A DNA stretch of 60,705 nucleotides. It comes from Methanosarcina spelaei (lineage in GTDB: Archaea > Halobacteriota > Methanosarcinia > Methanosarcinales > Methanosarcinaceae). The notes under the pieces are model-generated. The model was given only the letters and a program-made list of their open reading frames with translations, did not search any database and was not told the origin of the DNA. The stretch spans positions 1-60,705 of the forward strand of contig NZ_LMVP01000445.1 of assembly GCF_002287235.1 (NCBI RefSeq). The letters are read 5' to 3'. Below, one piece after another: positions 1 through 8,287 of the stretch. The translations under genes were made by a program, and so were the position numbers. Each line of letters opens with the position of its first letter. Positions within the stretch are counted from its first letter, which is position 1.

Positions 1-92
1 TAAGCTATTTTGATAAAAGTTACACTTTAGAAAGTAGCGGAGCGTATTGATTTTAGATAAAATATTCAAAAAAAATATCTAATGAATAAACA

Positions 93-222
93 AATTCTTT
101 GGCAAAAATGCCAAAGAATTTGTTTTTCAAGATTATTGCAGCTTTTTGAGGTAGTTAGCAGAGAAAATTGTAGGTTTGAGGAAAGAACAATAAGAGAAAT
201 CACTAGATTATGGAATTGTGTC
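93..222 (+). repeat. 130-bp repeat, left copy of a long-distance inverted pair
   Basis: By eye this stretch is identical to the reverse complement of 60498-60627. It begins with a near-perfect 13-bp-arm hairpin (AATTCTTTGGCA / TGCCAAAGAATT, loop of four A). It then reads as an open, protein-like stretch of about 35 codons on the plus strand (TTG start at about 138) before a stop near 240. Flanks outside the 130 bp differ between the copies. It may be a remnant of a mobile element or of a duplicated gene end; no transposase is attached. Confidence 0.85.
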
Positions 223-241
223 GTTTTTAGGCTGGCTCTAT

Positions 242-272
242 GAAAAACTTCATTATTAAACGGAAGTTTTTC
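242..272. terminator. hairpin downstream of the 130-bp repeat
   Basis: A perfect 10-bp stem (GAAAAACTTC / GAAGTTTTTC) with an 11-nt loop lies here. The T-run in the 3' arm could end a transcript running rightward out of the repeat. It has no other assigned role; 273-442 shows nothing recognisable. Confidence 0.3.
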
Positions 273-442
273 ATGCCTCTTACATGTGGCAAGAACTATA
301 GGATTTAGATGTCAAATCTTTCTGAAATTCAGATATGATTGACCTTATAGAATAATACTTTGTGCAGTCGTATCATTAAAATCATTTTTGAGATGGTCTG
401 CATGATAATATTCTAAAATTAAGGAGCATTATTTCCATAAAC

Positions 443-658
443 CTAAAATAAATTTACGTCATCTATATCTAATTGGAGAAAACTAACAATTTTATTTATA
501 GTATTTCTCAAAATTATATTTTGATTCTCCAATTGGAATAACATTCTATCCTTTAATATCAAGATGTAATCTGAATTTCCAAAAAATTGAATATCTGATT
601 TTAAAGTAAATTTTACCTTTATACAATTGTAGAAATGATCCGAGTTTGAGACAGCCAT
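443..658 (-). CDS. small hypothetical protein, doubtful
   Basis: An uninterrupted 71-codon frame with no recognisable domain and AT-driven composition (many Ile, Asn, Leu). No ribosome binding site is visible. However, an AT-rich TATA-like stretch at about 681-692 lies about 28 nt upstream of the ATG, the spacing expected for a leaderless archaeal mRNA. It is divergent from the ADP-ribosylglycohydrolase gene. It may be a chance open frame or a worn gene fragment. Confidence 0.25.
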   Translation of the reverse strand: MAVSNSDHFYNCIKVKFTLKSDIQFFGNSDYILILKDRMLFQLENQNIILRNTINKIVSFLQLDIDDVNLF

Positions 659-709
659 TAGACAACTACTTGTCTTGTTGATTATATTTTAAAGTAATGA
701 GGATGACTC

Positions 710-1675
710 ATGAGTACAGGAAATATACAAGACATTAAAGACCTCGAAAAGCTTCGCGGCTACCTTTACGGTACTGCCTGCGCAGATGCCCTCGGCCGCC
801 CGGTAGAACATCTGACACTTGAGCAAATAAAACAGAAATATGGGGAAAAAGGGATTCTTGAACTTCCTCCCGATTCTCCCTGGACCGATGATACTCAGCT
901 AATGCTTGTACTTGCCAGGGCTCTGCTTCGAGGGGCTGAACTCGAACTTCCCTAGCTTATGAGCAAGATAGCAGAGGAACTTGTACTCTGGCTGGACGAA
1001 CCTGACCTGGGTGCAGGAGCGACTACAAGAGGCGCAGCCCTTAGTCTAAAGGATGGAATTCCCTGGAACAAATCCGGAATAAGCTCCAAAACCTGCGGAA
1101 GCCTTATGCGAGTTGGGATTCTCGGTTTTGTTTACCAAAACGACCCTATAAAATTGGTTAAAGTTGCTCAGGTTTCAGGCCGAATTACTCACTCTCATCC
1201 TGTTGCAGAAGCTGCATCGATTGCTGGGGCATACTCAGTGAAACTGGCCCTTGACGGGGTGGAACCCGGAGAAATGTTTGAACCGCTTCTTGAGGTCACT
1301 AAGGGAATCTCTCAGGAGTTCACTCAGGTAATGGAAAGTTCCTATAAAGTGGCTTATAGTGACGTCGGAGATGAAGAAGGTTTGAAGAAACTCGGACAGG
1401 GCTGGTATGCGGATGAGACTTTTGCTTTGGCATACTTCTGCATATTACGTTATCCGAATGATTATAAGAAAGCAATACAGACCGCAGTGAATATAACCGG
1501 AGACTCTGATTCGGTTGCAAGCGTAGCAGGAGGCATTCTTGGGGCCAGGCTGGGAATTGATGCTATACCTGTTTCCTGGATTGAAGCACTTAAGGAGAAA
1601 GAAAAACTGGAGAGAATGGTTTGGCCTCTGCTTGAAAAGTATTTTCAGCTTTCAGGAAGCAAATTGAGGTCTTGA
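710..1675 (+). CDS. ADP-ribosylglycohydrolase (DraG/ADPRH family) with in-frame TAG (pyrrolysine candidate)
   Basis: Predicted to remove ADP-ribose from proteins or small molecules using a dinuclear metal centre. The frame is open for 81 codons, meets TAG at 953-955 (codon 82), and continues in the same frame to TGA at 1675, 321 residues in all, the normal size for the family. Family motifs lie on both sides of the TAG: the G-x-x-x-G...ADALG element (residues 17-29), the metal motif WTDDT (58-62), GSLMR, THSHP and the C-terminal GDSDS (264-268). The TAG falls in a loop/helix region between metal motif 1 and the next conserved block, where sequence is normally variable. GAGG at 699-702 supports the ATG at 710. 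In Methanosarcina UAG can be decoded as pyrrolysine, so this may be a full-length Pyl protein. The alternatives are a recent nonsense mutation, or translation restarting at the ATG at 959. The fused reading is clear; decoding is inference. Confidence 0.8.
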
Positions 1676-1766
1676 ATTTATACTGAGGTTTTGAATTTAT
1701 ATTGAGGTTTTGAATTTATATTGAGGTTTTGAATTTATATTGAGGTTTTGAATTTAATATTGAGGT
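1666..1766 (+). repeat. 19-bp tandem repeat spanning the draG-like stop codon and the next gene's ribosome binding site
   Basis: GAGGT recurs at 1666, 1685, 1704, 1723, 1742 and 1762, a 19-nt period (20 in the last unit). The first unit encodes the last codons and TGA stop of the ADP-ribosylglycohydrolase. The last unit supplies the GAGGT ribosome binding site of the gene starting at 1773. Each unit therefore contains both a potential stop and a Shine-Dalgarno-like element. Confidence 0.9.
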
Positions 1767-1772
1767 CTTTAA

Positions 1773-2318
1773 ATGGATTTTTCCGAAAAAAATGGGTATC
1801 TCGAGAAAAGTGTTTACTCTGAAAAAAATAATTATTCTAAAAACAATGATTATTCTAAAAATAATGATTATTCCGAAAAAGATCTTTTTCCCGGAAAAGG
1901 TGTCTACTGTTTGATATTTGAAAATAGTGCCTGCAAGCTTGAGATCGGTAAAAAAGGGGAGTTCTCTTTCAGTCCAGGGTTTCATATCTATGTGGGATCG
2001 GCTCTGGGGTCAGGAGGGCTTAAAAGAGTACAGAGGCATATCAATCTTTCCCGGAAACGGGACCGAAATCCCAAATGGCATGTGGACCATCTTCACCTTA
2101 GTCCTGCTTTCAGGCTGGTTTCAGCAGTTTATGCTTTTACTTCTGAGCGGTTTGAGTGTGCACTTGCCAGTAGAATAGGAGGAGATTCGGTGTATGGCTT
2201 CGGGTGCACGGATTGTACATGCAGTTCTCATCTATTTTATAGAATTAAAAATCCTCTTTCAGAGATTACTGAAGCTTTTGAAGCCCTTGGACTTTCTGCC
2301 CTTGTACTGGAACTTTAA
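1773..2318 (+). CDS. DUF123 family GIY-YIG-like protein
   Basis: 181 residues. From about residue 45 the sequence matches the DUF123 family of small archaeal proteins, which resemble GIY-YIG nucleases. It has a GVYCLIFE strand, the HIYVGSA element corresponding to the YIG strand, a following GLKRVQRHI helix, a WHVDHL block and a Cys pair in CTDCTC. Some relatives are fused to endonuclease III, so a DNA-processing role is plausible but unproven. The first 44 residues are a low-complexity extension built on a YSKNND hexapeptide encoded by an 18-bp tandem repeat (about 1815-1880). The chosen ATG has GAGGT 6-7 nt upstream; a start nearer residue 40 would also give the whole domain. It lies just downstream of, and probably co-transcribed with, the ADP-ribosylglycohydrolase. 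Confidence 0.75.
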   Translation: MDFSEKNGYLEKSVYSEKNNYSKNNDYSKNNDYSEKDLFPGKGVYCLIFENSACKLEIGKKGEFSFSPGFHIYVGSALGSGGLKRVQRHINLSRKRDRNPKWHVDHLHLSPAFRLVSAVYAFTSERFECALASRIGGDSVYGFGCTDCTCSSHLFYRIKNPLSEITEAFEALGLSALVLEL

Positions 2319-2453
2319 TCTCTTTCTCATGCGCTGGAATTCTCACTTCTATCTCTTCCATCTCTTTTTCTCGGTAATGGCAGGAAAGCTTAAGGTAAAG
2401 CAGGATTTATTATATTCTCAAAAAAATATGGTTGTTTAATCAGGGGATGCCCA

Positions 2454-3989
2454 ATGGAACAATTCTATTTTATTGCCTGCATGCCTGACATACCCGGGGC
2501 ATTGCACAGGGCAGCCGAAATTATTACACGGTACAAGGGAAACATTAACAGGATTCAGTATGACCGCAGGATAGATACACATACAGTTTTTTTTGAAGTG
2601 ACTGCTGTTCCGCAGGCTTATGAAAAGATTCGTGAAGAACTGGAGAAAATAGGCTATCTCCAGACTTCCTTTCAGCCTGTAGCTTTCGTAAAGTTTCATG
2701 TCTATCTCCCGAACTGCCCTGGTGCTTTATTTGACCTCCTTAACTATATTACCTCATCGAAATCAAACATTACTTTTCTTGATTTTGATGATCGGGGGAA
2801 GCATCCTGAAAGGCTTGTCGTAGGTCTTCACATTGAGAACCCTAATACGACAGATGCCCTCCTGAATCAGCTTAAGTCCAGATACAGGCTAGACATTTTA
2901 GAGTATGATACTACCGGGGAGAAACTTGATGATACGGTATTTTATCTCAGGCTTGCCCAGAAGCTCAGGTCGTTTATAGGGACTACTGAAGACGATTTTT
3001 TGATGAGGTTCCTGCATGACATTAATCATATTACTCAGGAACTCTCAAACCTTCAGAAAGATCCGATTGAGGTTTTTGAGAACATCTTGAAAGTCGGGGA
3101 TTGCCTTAACCGGACTTCAGGAAACAATTTTTATGCCGATGTACAGAGGGTCAGAATAAAGGATGATATCGAACTTTTCTGTTTTCAACCTCCATGCGGG
3201 GGAAATATCTATCTTTTTGATACCTCCTACGAAAGGGTCATGATTGATACAGGGTATGGAATTTATTACCAGGACATCGTGAATATGCTCCAGTATTACG
3301 GGCTTGGAGATTTAAGCCGGCTTAAAAGGATTTACATTACTCATGCCGATGCCGACCATTGTGGAGCTGCCGGTTTTTTTTCCTCACCTTCCTATCTCAA
3401 CCGTGAAACTTTTTTGATCACGCGAGAAACCAGCAGAGCCTATGGGTCAAGCCATCAGGATTGCATTCTGGAAGAGGTCTATACGAAGATAATTAACCTT
3501 TTTTCCAGGTTTACTCCGCCTTCAAACACAGTTCTCTTTCCTGAGATTCCTCTCTCAGACGAAAAAATAGAAAAACGGGGTGAATTCCCTGTTATTTCAC
3601 GATTCCGAATCGGTGATATGGAATTTGAAGCCCTTGAAGGGATGGGAGGGCACATGCATGGAGAGGTCTTCTATCTTTGTCCTGAGGAGGGATTGCTCTT
3701 TCCTGAGGACGCAGTGATCAATTTCAAAAGCCTGGGCCCTGATAGAACAGCATATAATGTTCTGGCTGATTATCTTATGACGTCAGTGAATGTTGACAGC
3801 AAACTTGCGCAAGAAGAACGACAGGCCCTTCTTTCCCTCATTTCCAAGATTAATGAACAGCTCGCCAGGAAAAACAAAAAATGCCTTATCTGCTGTGGGC
3901 ACGGTTCGATATCCGTACTGGACAACGGAAAACTTGTCGAATACGTGGGTTCGGAGAGATATGTTGCAGGACAAAAAATGCATATCTAA
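2454..3989 (+). CDS. tandem ACT domain plus metallo-beta-lactamase fold protein
   Basis: 511 residues. Two ACT-like regulatory domains (about 1-75 and 78-150) sense small ligands, usually amino acids. A linker helix region (150-210) follows, then a metallo-beta-lactamase-fold hydrolase (about 230-500). The metal motif reads HADADHCG from His297, so the second His of the usual HxHxDH is Asp. Later ligands are visible in GGHMHGE, PEDAVI and the C-terminal CCGHGS. This variant motif occurs in some divergent hydrolases and oxidoreductases; the substrate is unknown. The likely model is amino-acid-gated hydrolysis. Start ATG at 2454 follows a GGGGAT element. No obvious operon partner. Confidence 0.75.
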   Translation: MEQFYFIACMPDIPGALHRAAEIITRYKGNINRIQYDRRIDTHTVFFEVTAVPQAYEKIREELEKIGYLQTSFQPVAFVKFHVYLPNCPGALFDLLNYITSSKSNITFLDFDDRGKHPERLVVGLHIENPNTTDALLNQLKSRYRLDILEYDTTGEKLDDTVFYLRLAQKLRSFIGTTEDDFLMRFLHDINHITQELSNLQKDPIEVFENILKVGDCLNRTSGNNFYADVQRVRIKDDIELFCFQPPCGGNIYLFDTSYERVMIDTGYGIYYQDIVNMLQYYGLGDLSRLKRIYITHADADHCGAAGFFSSPSYLNRETFLITRETSRAYGSSHQDCILEEVYTKIINLFSRFTPPSNTVLFPEIPLSDEKIEKRGEFPVISRFRIGDMEFEALEGMGGHMHGEVFYLCPEEGLLFPEDAVINFKSLGPDRTAYNVLADYLMTSVNVDSKLAQEERQALLSLISKINEQLARKNKKCLICCGHGSISVLDNGKLVEYVGSERYVAGQKMHI

Positions 3990-4081
3990 CTAAAACTTGT
4001 GAAAATTTCAACAAAAAGAATCCGAAATAAATCTAAATCAAGTATCACTTAAATAGTTAAAATTAAAAAGGCCAGGGATCT

Positions 4082-4163
4082 TCAGACCAAAGGTCTACAG
4101 TCCAAATATCTATTTTCCGTTATTTTAGCATGAAAATGCTGCCATCAGCATGCATTTTCATAT
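4082..4163. other. hairpins downstream of the ACT-MBL gene
   Basis: Two inverted repeats follow the ACT-MBL stop codon: AGACC-AAA-GGTCT near 4083-4095, and ATGAAAATGC pairing with GCATTTTCAT near 4130-4161. They may form the 3' end of the transcript or be worn repeat material. The rest of 3990-4190 shows nothing else. Confidence 0.3.
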
Positions 4164-4190
4164 AGTTGTGCATGTTATTCAAGGAATATC

Positions 4191-4375
4191 CATTGGTCAT
4201 CGGTTAAGAAAAATCGTTATCAATTGCATTGATTTTCATAAAATTTGTTAAATTATTCATCAAATGCAAAACTGGAATCTGATATCGATTTCAATTTAAA
4301 CACTAAACATTTGGGTTTGAGTTTTTCCGTCGAAATCGAGATCAGCAGCTCAAAATCCTTAACCGAATACAAATG
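4191..4375 (+). mobile_element. MITE copy 1 (185 bp, non-coding)
   Basis: Starts CATTGGTCATCGGTTAAG and ends with the imperfect inverted complement CTTAACCGAATACAAATG. A perfect 10-bp direct repeat, AAGGAATATC, flanks it at 4181-4190 and 4376-4385, as expected for a target-site duplication. Nearly identical copies lie at 26168-26353 and, inverted, at 57524-57709. There is no coding capacity, so a transposase elsewhere in the genome would have to mobilise it. Confidence 0.9.
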
Positions 4376-4478
4376 AAGGAATATCATGTTTGTTTTCTGT
4401 CAGGGTCCTTTCGGATTTCTCTAACTTTATACACTCAGTCATTATAATCGATCGGGAGTAAATCCGATCTATTTTATA

Positions 4479-4567
4479 TCCAAAACTAACGTAAATATCC
4501 AAATCAATGTAAATGTCCAAAACTAACGTAAATATCAAAATTAATGTAATCCAAAACCAACGTAAAA
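4479..4567. repeat. degenerate 18-19-bp tandem repeat beside the DUF2795 gene
   Basis: Five units beginning TCCAAAACTAACGTAAAT-like at 4479, 4498, 4516, 4535 and 4550. They lie about 40 bp beyond the stop codon of the minus-strand DUF2795 gene, so they form its 3' flank. Confidence 0.7.
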
Positions 4568-4609
4568 AACTTAAAGAATATTGGAAATGACATTTCTGAA
4601 AGAATTGGT

Positions 4610-4945
4610 TTACTCTCCTCCTCTCCCTCCGAATCCTTGGCTGCTTCCTCCAGATGAGGGTCCGCCTTCTCCAGTTTTACCAACTCCGGTTCCACCGAAT
4701 GATTGGCTTTTTCCCCCACCTCCTCCACCAACCTTTTGGCTGGCTGCGTCTATCGCTTGCATGAGAGAATCAGCGGACTTGTATTCTTCGTCAGGAATCA
4801 TTTCTATCTGCTCAATTATATTTTTAGAAACATTTTGTTTCCTGGCATGCTCTAAAACTTGTTCTTTTCTAATCGGAAACTGTAAATTCGATAATATATT
4901 CTGCATACTGCTGGTACTTGCTCTCATACCTTTCACCTTCCCCAT
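4610..4945 (-). CDS. DUF2795 domain protein with glycine-rich tail
   Basis: 111 residues. The core (about 17-67) matches DUF2795: a hydrophobic NLQFPIRKEQVLEHARKQ opening, then a helical stretch and a D-E-E-Y-K-S-A-D-S ending, as in small proteins of bacteria and archaea of unknown function. Residues 72-111 are Gly/Ser rich (GGGGGG, SSGGSSQGFGG), probably disordered. GGGGGT lies upstream of the ATG at 4945. A start at Met7 (preceded by GGTGAAAGGT) is equally plausible. Monocistronic, between a tandem repeat and the MITE region. Confidence 0.65.
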   Translation of the reverse strand: MGKVKGMRASTSSMQNILSNLQFPIRKEQVLEHARKQNVSKNIIEQIEMIPDEEYKSADSLMQAIDAASQKVGGGGGGKSQSFGGTGVGKTGEGGPSSGGSSQGFGGRGGE

Positions 4946-5050
4946 CTTTATGGATTTACCCCCAAATTAAACAATTATATTAATCGTATAAATAAATACT
5001 TAGTTACATATTTTGAAAGTAGCTCTCCTGCAGTTGAAAATTCTTCTCAA

Positions 5051-5150
5051 GAATGATATTATTCTGTCTTATAAAGAGTGATATTACTCTGTCTTACAAA
5101 GAGTGATATTACTCTGTCTTATAAAGAGTGATATTACTCTGTCTTATAAA
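5051..5150. repeat. four 25-bp tandem repeats
   Basis: Units beginning GAGTGATATTACTCTGTC start at 5051, 5076, 5101 and 5126 with one or two substitutions. Each unit contains GTGATATTACTC, a short inverted repeat, and TTATAAAG, which resembles a TATA box. The array sits between the tRNA-Leu 3' end and the promoter side of the DUF2795 gene. Confidence 0.9.
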
Positions 5151-5200
5151 TACTGCAAAAATCAGGTATGAAAAGTTTCGGAAAACGTTAAGTAAATAGA

Positions 5201-5285
5201 TGCGAGGGGTGCGATTCGAACGCACGAATTCCTACGAAAATGGGTCCTAAGCCCATCGCCTTTGACCTGGCTGGGCAACCCTCGC
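5201..5285 (-). tRNA. tRNA-Leu (anticodon UAG)
   Basis: A class II tRNA on the minus strand. The 7-bp acceptor stem (GCGAGGG / CCCTCGC) is followed by discriminator A. The anticodon loop CTTAGGA gives UAG, which reads CUA leucine codons. A long variable arm follows, then a T arm GTGCG-TTCGAAT-CGCAC. No intron and no encoded CCA. Despite the UAG anticodon it is an ordinary Leu tRNA, not a suppressor, because UAG as an anticodon pairs with CUA. Confidence 0.95.
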
Positions 5286-5320
5286 ACTAATGTTTGATTT
5301 CACTATTTCATTTATGTTTA

Positions 5321-5333
5321 ATTAATATAAAAC
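5321..5333 (-). promoter_or_regulatory. probable TATA box of tRNA-Leu
   Basis: Read on the minus strand this is GTTTTATATTAAT, 36-48 nt upstream of the mature tRNA-Leu 5' end. This position suits an archaeal box A. Confidence 0.4.
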
Positions 5334-5377
5334 AGGAAAAAGAACAGTTCAGATCTTCTTATTAGGGACTGATTAAA

Positions 5378-5449
5378 TGCGCCGACCGGGATTTGAACCC
5401 GGGTTTTGGGCTTGGAAGGCCCAAGTCATAGCCGCTAGACCATCAACGC
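5378..5449 (-). tRNA. tRNA-Gly (anticodon UCC)
   Basis: 72 nt on the minus strand. Acceptor GCGTTGA pairs with TCGGCGC and discriminator A follows. The D arm contains GGTCTAGCGGC. The anticodon loop CTTCCAA gives UCC (glycine GGA). The T arm is CCGGG-TTCAAAT-CCCGG. No CCA is encoded and no intron is seen. It lies about 90 bp upstream of tRNA-Leu on the same strand. Confidence 0.95.
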
Positions 5450-5477
5450 AAACTGCAACACATCTAGAGGTATTTGT

Positions 5478-5487
5478 GATATATATT
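5478..5487 (-). promoter_or_regulatory. TATA box of tRNA-Gly
   Basis: The alternating stretch ATATATAT lies 30-37 nt upstream of the tRNA-Gly 5' end on the minus strand, the expected place for an archaeal box A. Confidence 0.5.
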
Positions 5488-5754
5488 CTTTTCGCTAAGT
5501 TTTAGTTATTACATCTCCAGATTCCAGCCTTGAATTTGCTTTAAATTAGGTTATTTCTGCTTTTGTAAAGATAAGACTATCGGGACCTTCAAAATCAGTG
5601 TGTGAACTAAGATTATAAATGCTTATTTCAGATTATATATATCTAATAGGGTTATTCAAACAAAAATACACTCTAAAAATCCCAATTTTAAACTAATAAC
5701 TAAAATTAATCTTAAAAATTGAGAACTGAATGCAATAATAGCTTTATTTCAGTC

Positions 5755-5950
5755 GAATACCTCGCTAGTTTGCCGCAAGGATGAAAGCTTCCCCAGTAAC
5801 CGTTGATGACTATATAATTTATCAATTCCGTTTTTCGGTTGTTACCTTCTGATCAAACTAAACCGTTTAGGTTATTATTTCCTTTTACGGAGTTTCGAGC
5901 GGTAGCTCGAACATATCCCGTTGCTTGCAGCGGGGTGCGCTAGTGCAACT
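5755..5950 (+). ncRNA. GC-rich structured segment, candidate non-coding RNA
   Basis: Inside a 1-kb AT-rich gap (5450-6462) without a convincing gene, this patch is markedly richer in G+C. It can form TTCGAGC-GGTA-GCTCGAA (5894-5911), a perfect 7-bp stem closed by a GNRA-class tetraloop. A second stem, CCCGTTGC/GCAGCGGG, follows directly (5917-5934, one G-T pair). No family was recognised and the strand is a guess. It could also be a decayed gene or repeat. The remainder of the gap (5950-6440) shows only AT-rich sequence. Confidence 0.25.
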
Positions 5951-6462
5951 TTGATTTTTTGACAAACTATATTTATTTGTAATTATAGTTCAATTAAATT
6001 TTTCTTTTATATTATTCAATCTTATAAACGGACTAATTAGTTTCTAAATATGAAATTAAGTATGAACATTTTCCTTTAAATATAATAAAAAGCTGTATTT
6101 CATTATTTATTAGCCTATTTCACTTTAATTCTTGAAAACATTTCATAAAATTTATAACTAATGAAGAATATTAGATGAAAATGGGAATATTTGGCAGCAT
6201 ATCTATTTATTAGGAAATGTTAGTTCACATGATAGTTAGTGGATGAATTCTTAGTTGCAGAAACATAAGTCTTAACCAGTTAGTTTAAATTGAGCCTAAC
6301 TCCTCATTAGATATGTATTCTCGCCAAATATTTTGAGGATTCAGTATAATTTGAAAGCAGTACTGATCCTACGTACCCGATGGTAAGAAACACATAACTT
6401 CAATATTATATTAGAGTTATCCGTTTCTTGCTTCTTAAATCCAAATTAAGAGGTAATTAAAG

Positions 6463-6990
6463 ATGAAATTGAAAACCACTGGAGTAATAATTTCCTTGTT
6501 GATGATACTAATCACCTTAACGGGTTTAGTTGCAGCAAGCGCCGCCGAGAAAGTTAATGGGGACGATGGTCAAAGTACAATCAGCGTTACTCTCCAACAG
6601 GAAACCAGTAACTCTGCCCTAAAAAATACTGGAGAGGTAAGCATAGCGTCCCCTATAATAATGACTGGACAATCTAAACTAAGCGTTACTGGTAAAAGAA
6701 TTAATTTTAGCACATCAACATTTACGATTCCTTCTGTCTCATGTCCCCTAGTTCAGGCAACCTCAGAACTCTATTATAAGAAGACTCAAAGTAGTAAAGA
6801 AGCTTTTAAGATTTCGGCATTTAAGCAAGGAAAAAACGTTAAGAAAGTAGAAGCTAAGGGTTTTTTCATAGTCAAGCAATCCGGGTATTACCAGGTAATT
6901 GGCCACCACCGGATAGTTTCCCCGCCTGGATATAAACCCTCTGAAGCTGAAGACGTTACCTACAGTAAATGGAAATACGTTTCTGTTTAA
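6463..6990 (+). CDS. exported protein of unknown function
   Basis: 175 residues. An N-terminal signal peptide is clear: MKLK, a hydrophobic core to about residue 25, and an ASA-A cleavage-like site near 27. The mature part is Ser/Thr rich, then forms a likely beta-rich domain (about 65-175) with SELYYKKTQ, a G-F-F-I-V strand, and YYQVIGHHRIVSPPG. I do not recognise a family. AGAGGT lies about 8-9 nt before the ATG. It stands alone between the structured gap and an IS remnant. Confidence 0.7.
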   Translation: MKLKTTGVIISLLMILITLTGLVAASAAEKVNGDDGQSTISVTLQQETSNSALKNTGEVSIASPIIMTGQSKLSVTGKRINFSTSTFTIPSVSCPLVQATSELYYKKTQSSKEAFKISAFKQGKNVKKVEAKGFFIVKQSGYYQVIGHHRIVSPPGYKPSEAEDVTYSKWKYVSV

Positions 6991-7065
6991 TTCATAATCA
7001 TATTTAGTGTTTCGATTCCAAAATAGATTCTTTATTTAGCATGAAAGTACATGAGGATATCTTCC

Positions 7066-7530
7066 TCACGTGCTCTCTTCACCTTCTTTTTCCATTATCG
7101 CAAATATTTCACTAATTATTTTTATTCGTTCATCAACCGAGAATATCTCGGTCTCAACAATCTTCCTCTTTTGAATTTCTCCTTTTTTATATCCAGTTTC
7201 ATCTTCGTACATCTCATCGTTTACAATAAGATGCCATATTATCGTTGCAATTTTCCTTGCCAGGGCAATTATTGCCTTGGCATGTCCAATTGATTTCTTT
7301 TTCCTGTTAAAAAACTCTTTTAACTTACTATTATTCTTTCTTGCTGCTGCTTGAGAAATCTGCGTCAGAATCCATCTTGCTCCCTTTGATCCTCTCTTTG
7401 TAATTCTACCGTTGTGGTATTTATCTGCAGATTGATACACATTAGGAACCAGCGCAACTTTGATTAAATTTCTTAACTTTTTCATTAATCTTTTAATAGA
7501 CACACCTTTTTCCTGTATCGATCTTTTCAA
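7066..7530 (-). pseudogene. IS110-family transposase remnant, C-terminal part
   Basis: From about residue 28 the translation matches the C-terminal (transposase 20) domain of IS110-type transposases: LVPNVYQSADKYHNGRITK, GSKGARWIL, AARKNNSK and GHAKAIIALARKIATIIWHL. The DEDD catalytic N-terminal half is missing and the first ~27 codons do not look like the family, so a deletion junction probably lies near 7450. A full enzyme is about 330-400 residues. No intact IS ends were found. Inactive relic. Confidence 0.8.
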
Positions 7531-8287
7531 ATATTAATATTTGAAATTCAGATCGATATAACTTTTAAATTGTAACAGTAATTTTTATTCTGATGATTGA
7601 ATAACAAGTATTATTTTTACATACTGTAATAGTGAATATAAGTTCTTTGTTCTCTTATCTTCTTAATCTTATCTTCTTAATCTTATCTTCTTATTTCTTG
7701 ATCTATTACGTTCTTGTTTTGTTTTTTACTTTTAAGTTCTTCATTCCAGTTTTTAGTTAGGCTGTTTCTCAATTCGCATATCCTTTTGTGTAACTGATAA
7801 ATATTCGAGCTTAACAAAAAGTTAATGTAATGATCGTGTTATACGGAGTCTTAACGAATACAAAAGAGAATACTGTTCGCACTTTTTCTTACTGCTGGTC
7901 TGTCCTGGCATGTGCGTTCTGGCGTGTTCTTTATACATCTATACGATATTGAGTCCTCGGATAGTCATTTCGTAGCTTAAATTCTATCTGATCTCAAGCT
8001 CATATCGGGTAAAAGGTAAAATTCCAATATAATTATAAAATTCCAGAAAACTTTGGTAAATTCTAAATAATTATTCGACATGGAAATCTTAAGATGGCCC
8101 CAAAATAACAGTGTTTGAACTAAAAGACGAAAACAATGAGAACTTGGAGATTCATCTAGAATATAAGCTTTCCTTCTAACTTTGCCGAAGGAAACATTAA
8201 GTATTTACGAAACTATGTTTCGGAACTTAAGTTTGAGGTAAATAAGATCGTTACCGAATGCCCGCCCAAGTACACGGAGTAATATTG
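7531..8287. other. gene-free stretch with a 14-bp tandem repeat and hairpin
   Basis: The stretch is AT-rich. TCTTATCTTCTTAA repeats three times with a 14-bp period (7653-7694). A small CGAAAC-TAT-GTTTCG hairpin lies near 8208-8222. The latter part should contain the promoter and leader of the prenyl synthase. No short gene was convincing. Confidence 0.5.

Noticed and set aside
953-961. Treating the ADP-ribosylglycohydrolase as two separate genes
   Set aside because: The second part would start mid-domain without a ribosome binding site, and both parts are in one frame separated only by TAG CTT.
5201-5285. tRNA with UAG in its anticodon loop as an amber suppressor or pyrrolysine tRNA
   Set aside because: UAG is the anticodon itself, which reads CUA (Leu); a Pyl tRNA would carry CUA as anticodon and has a different shape.
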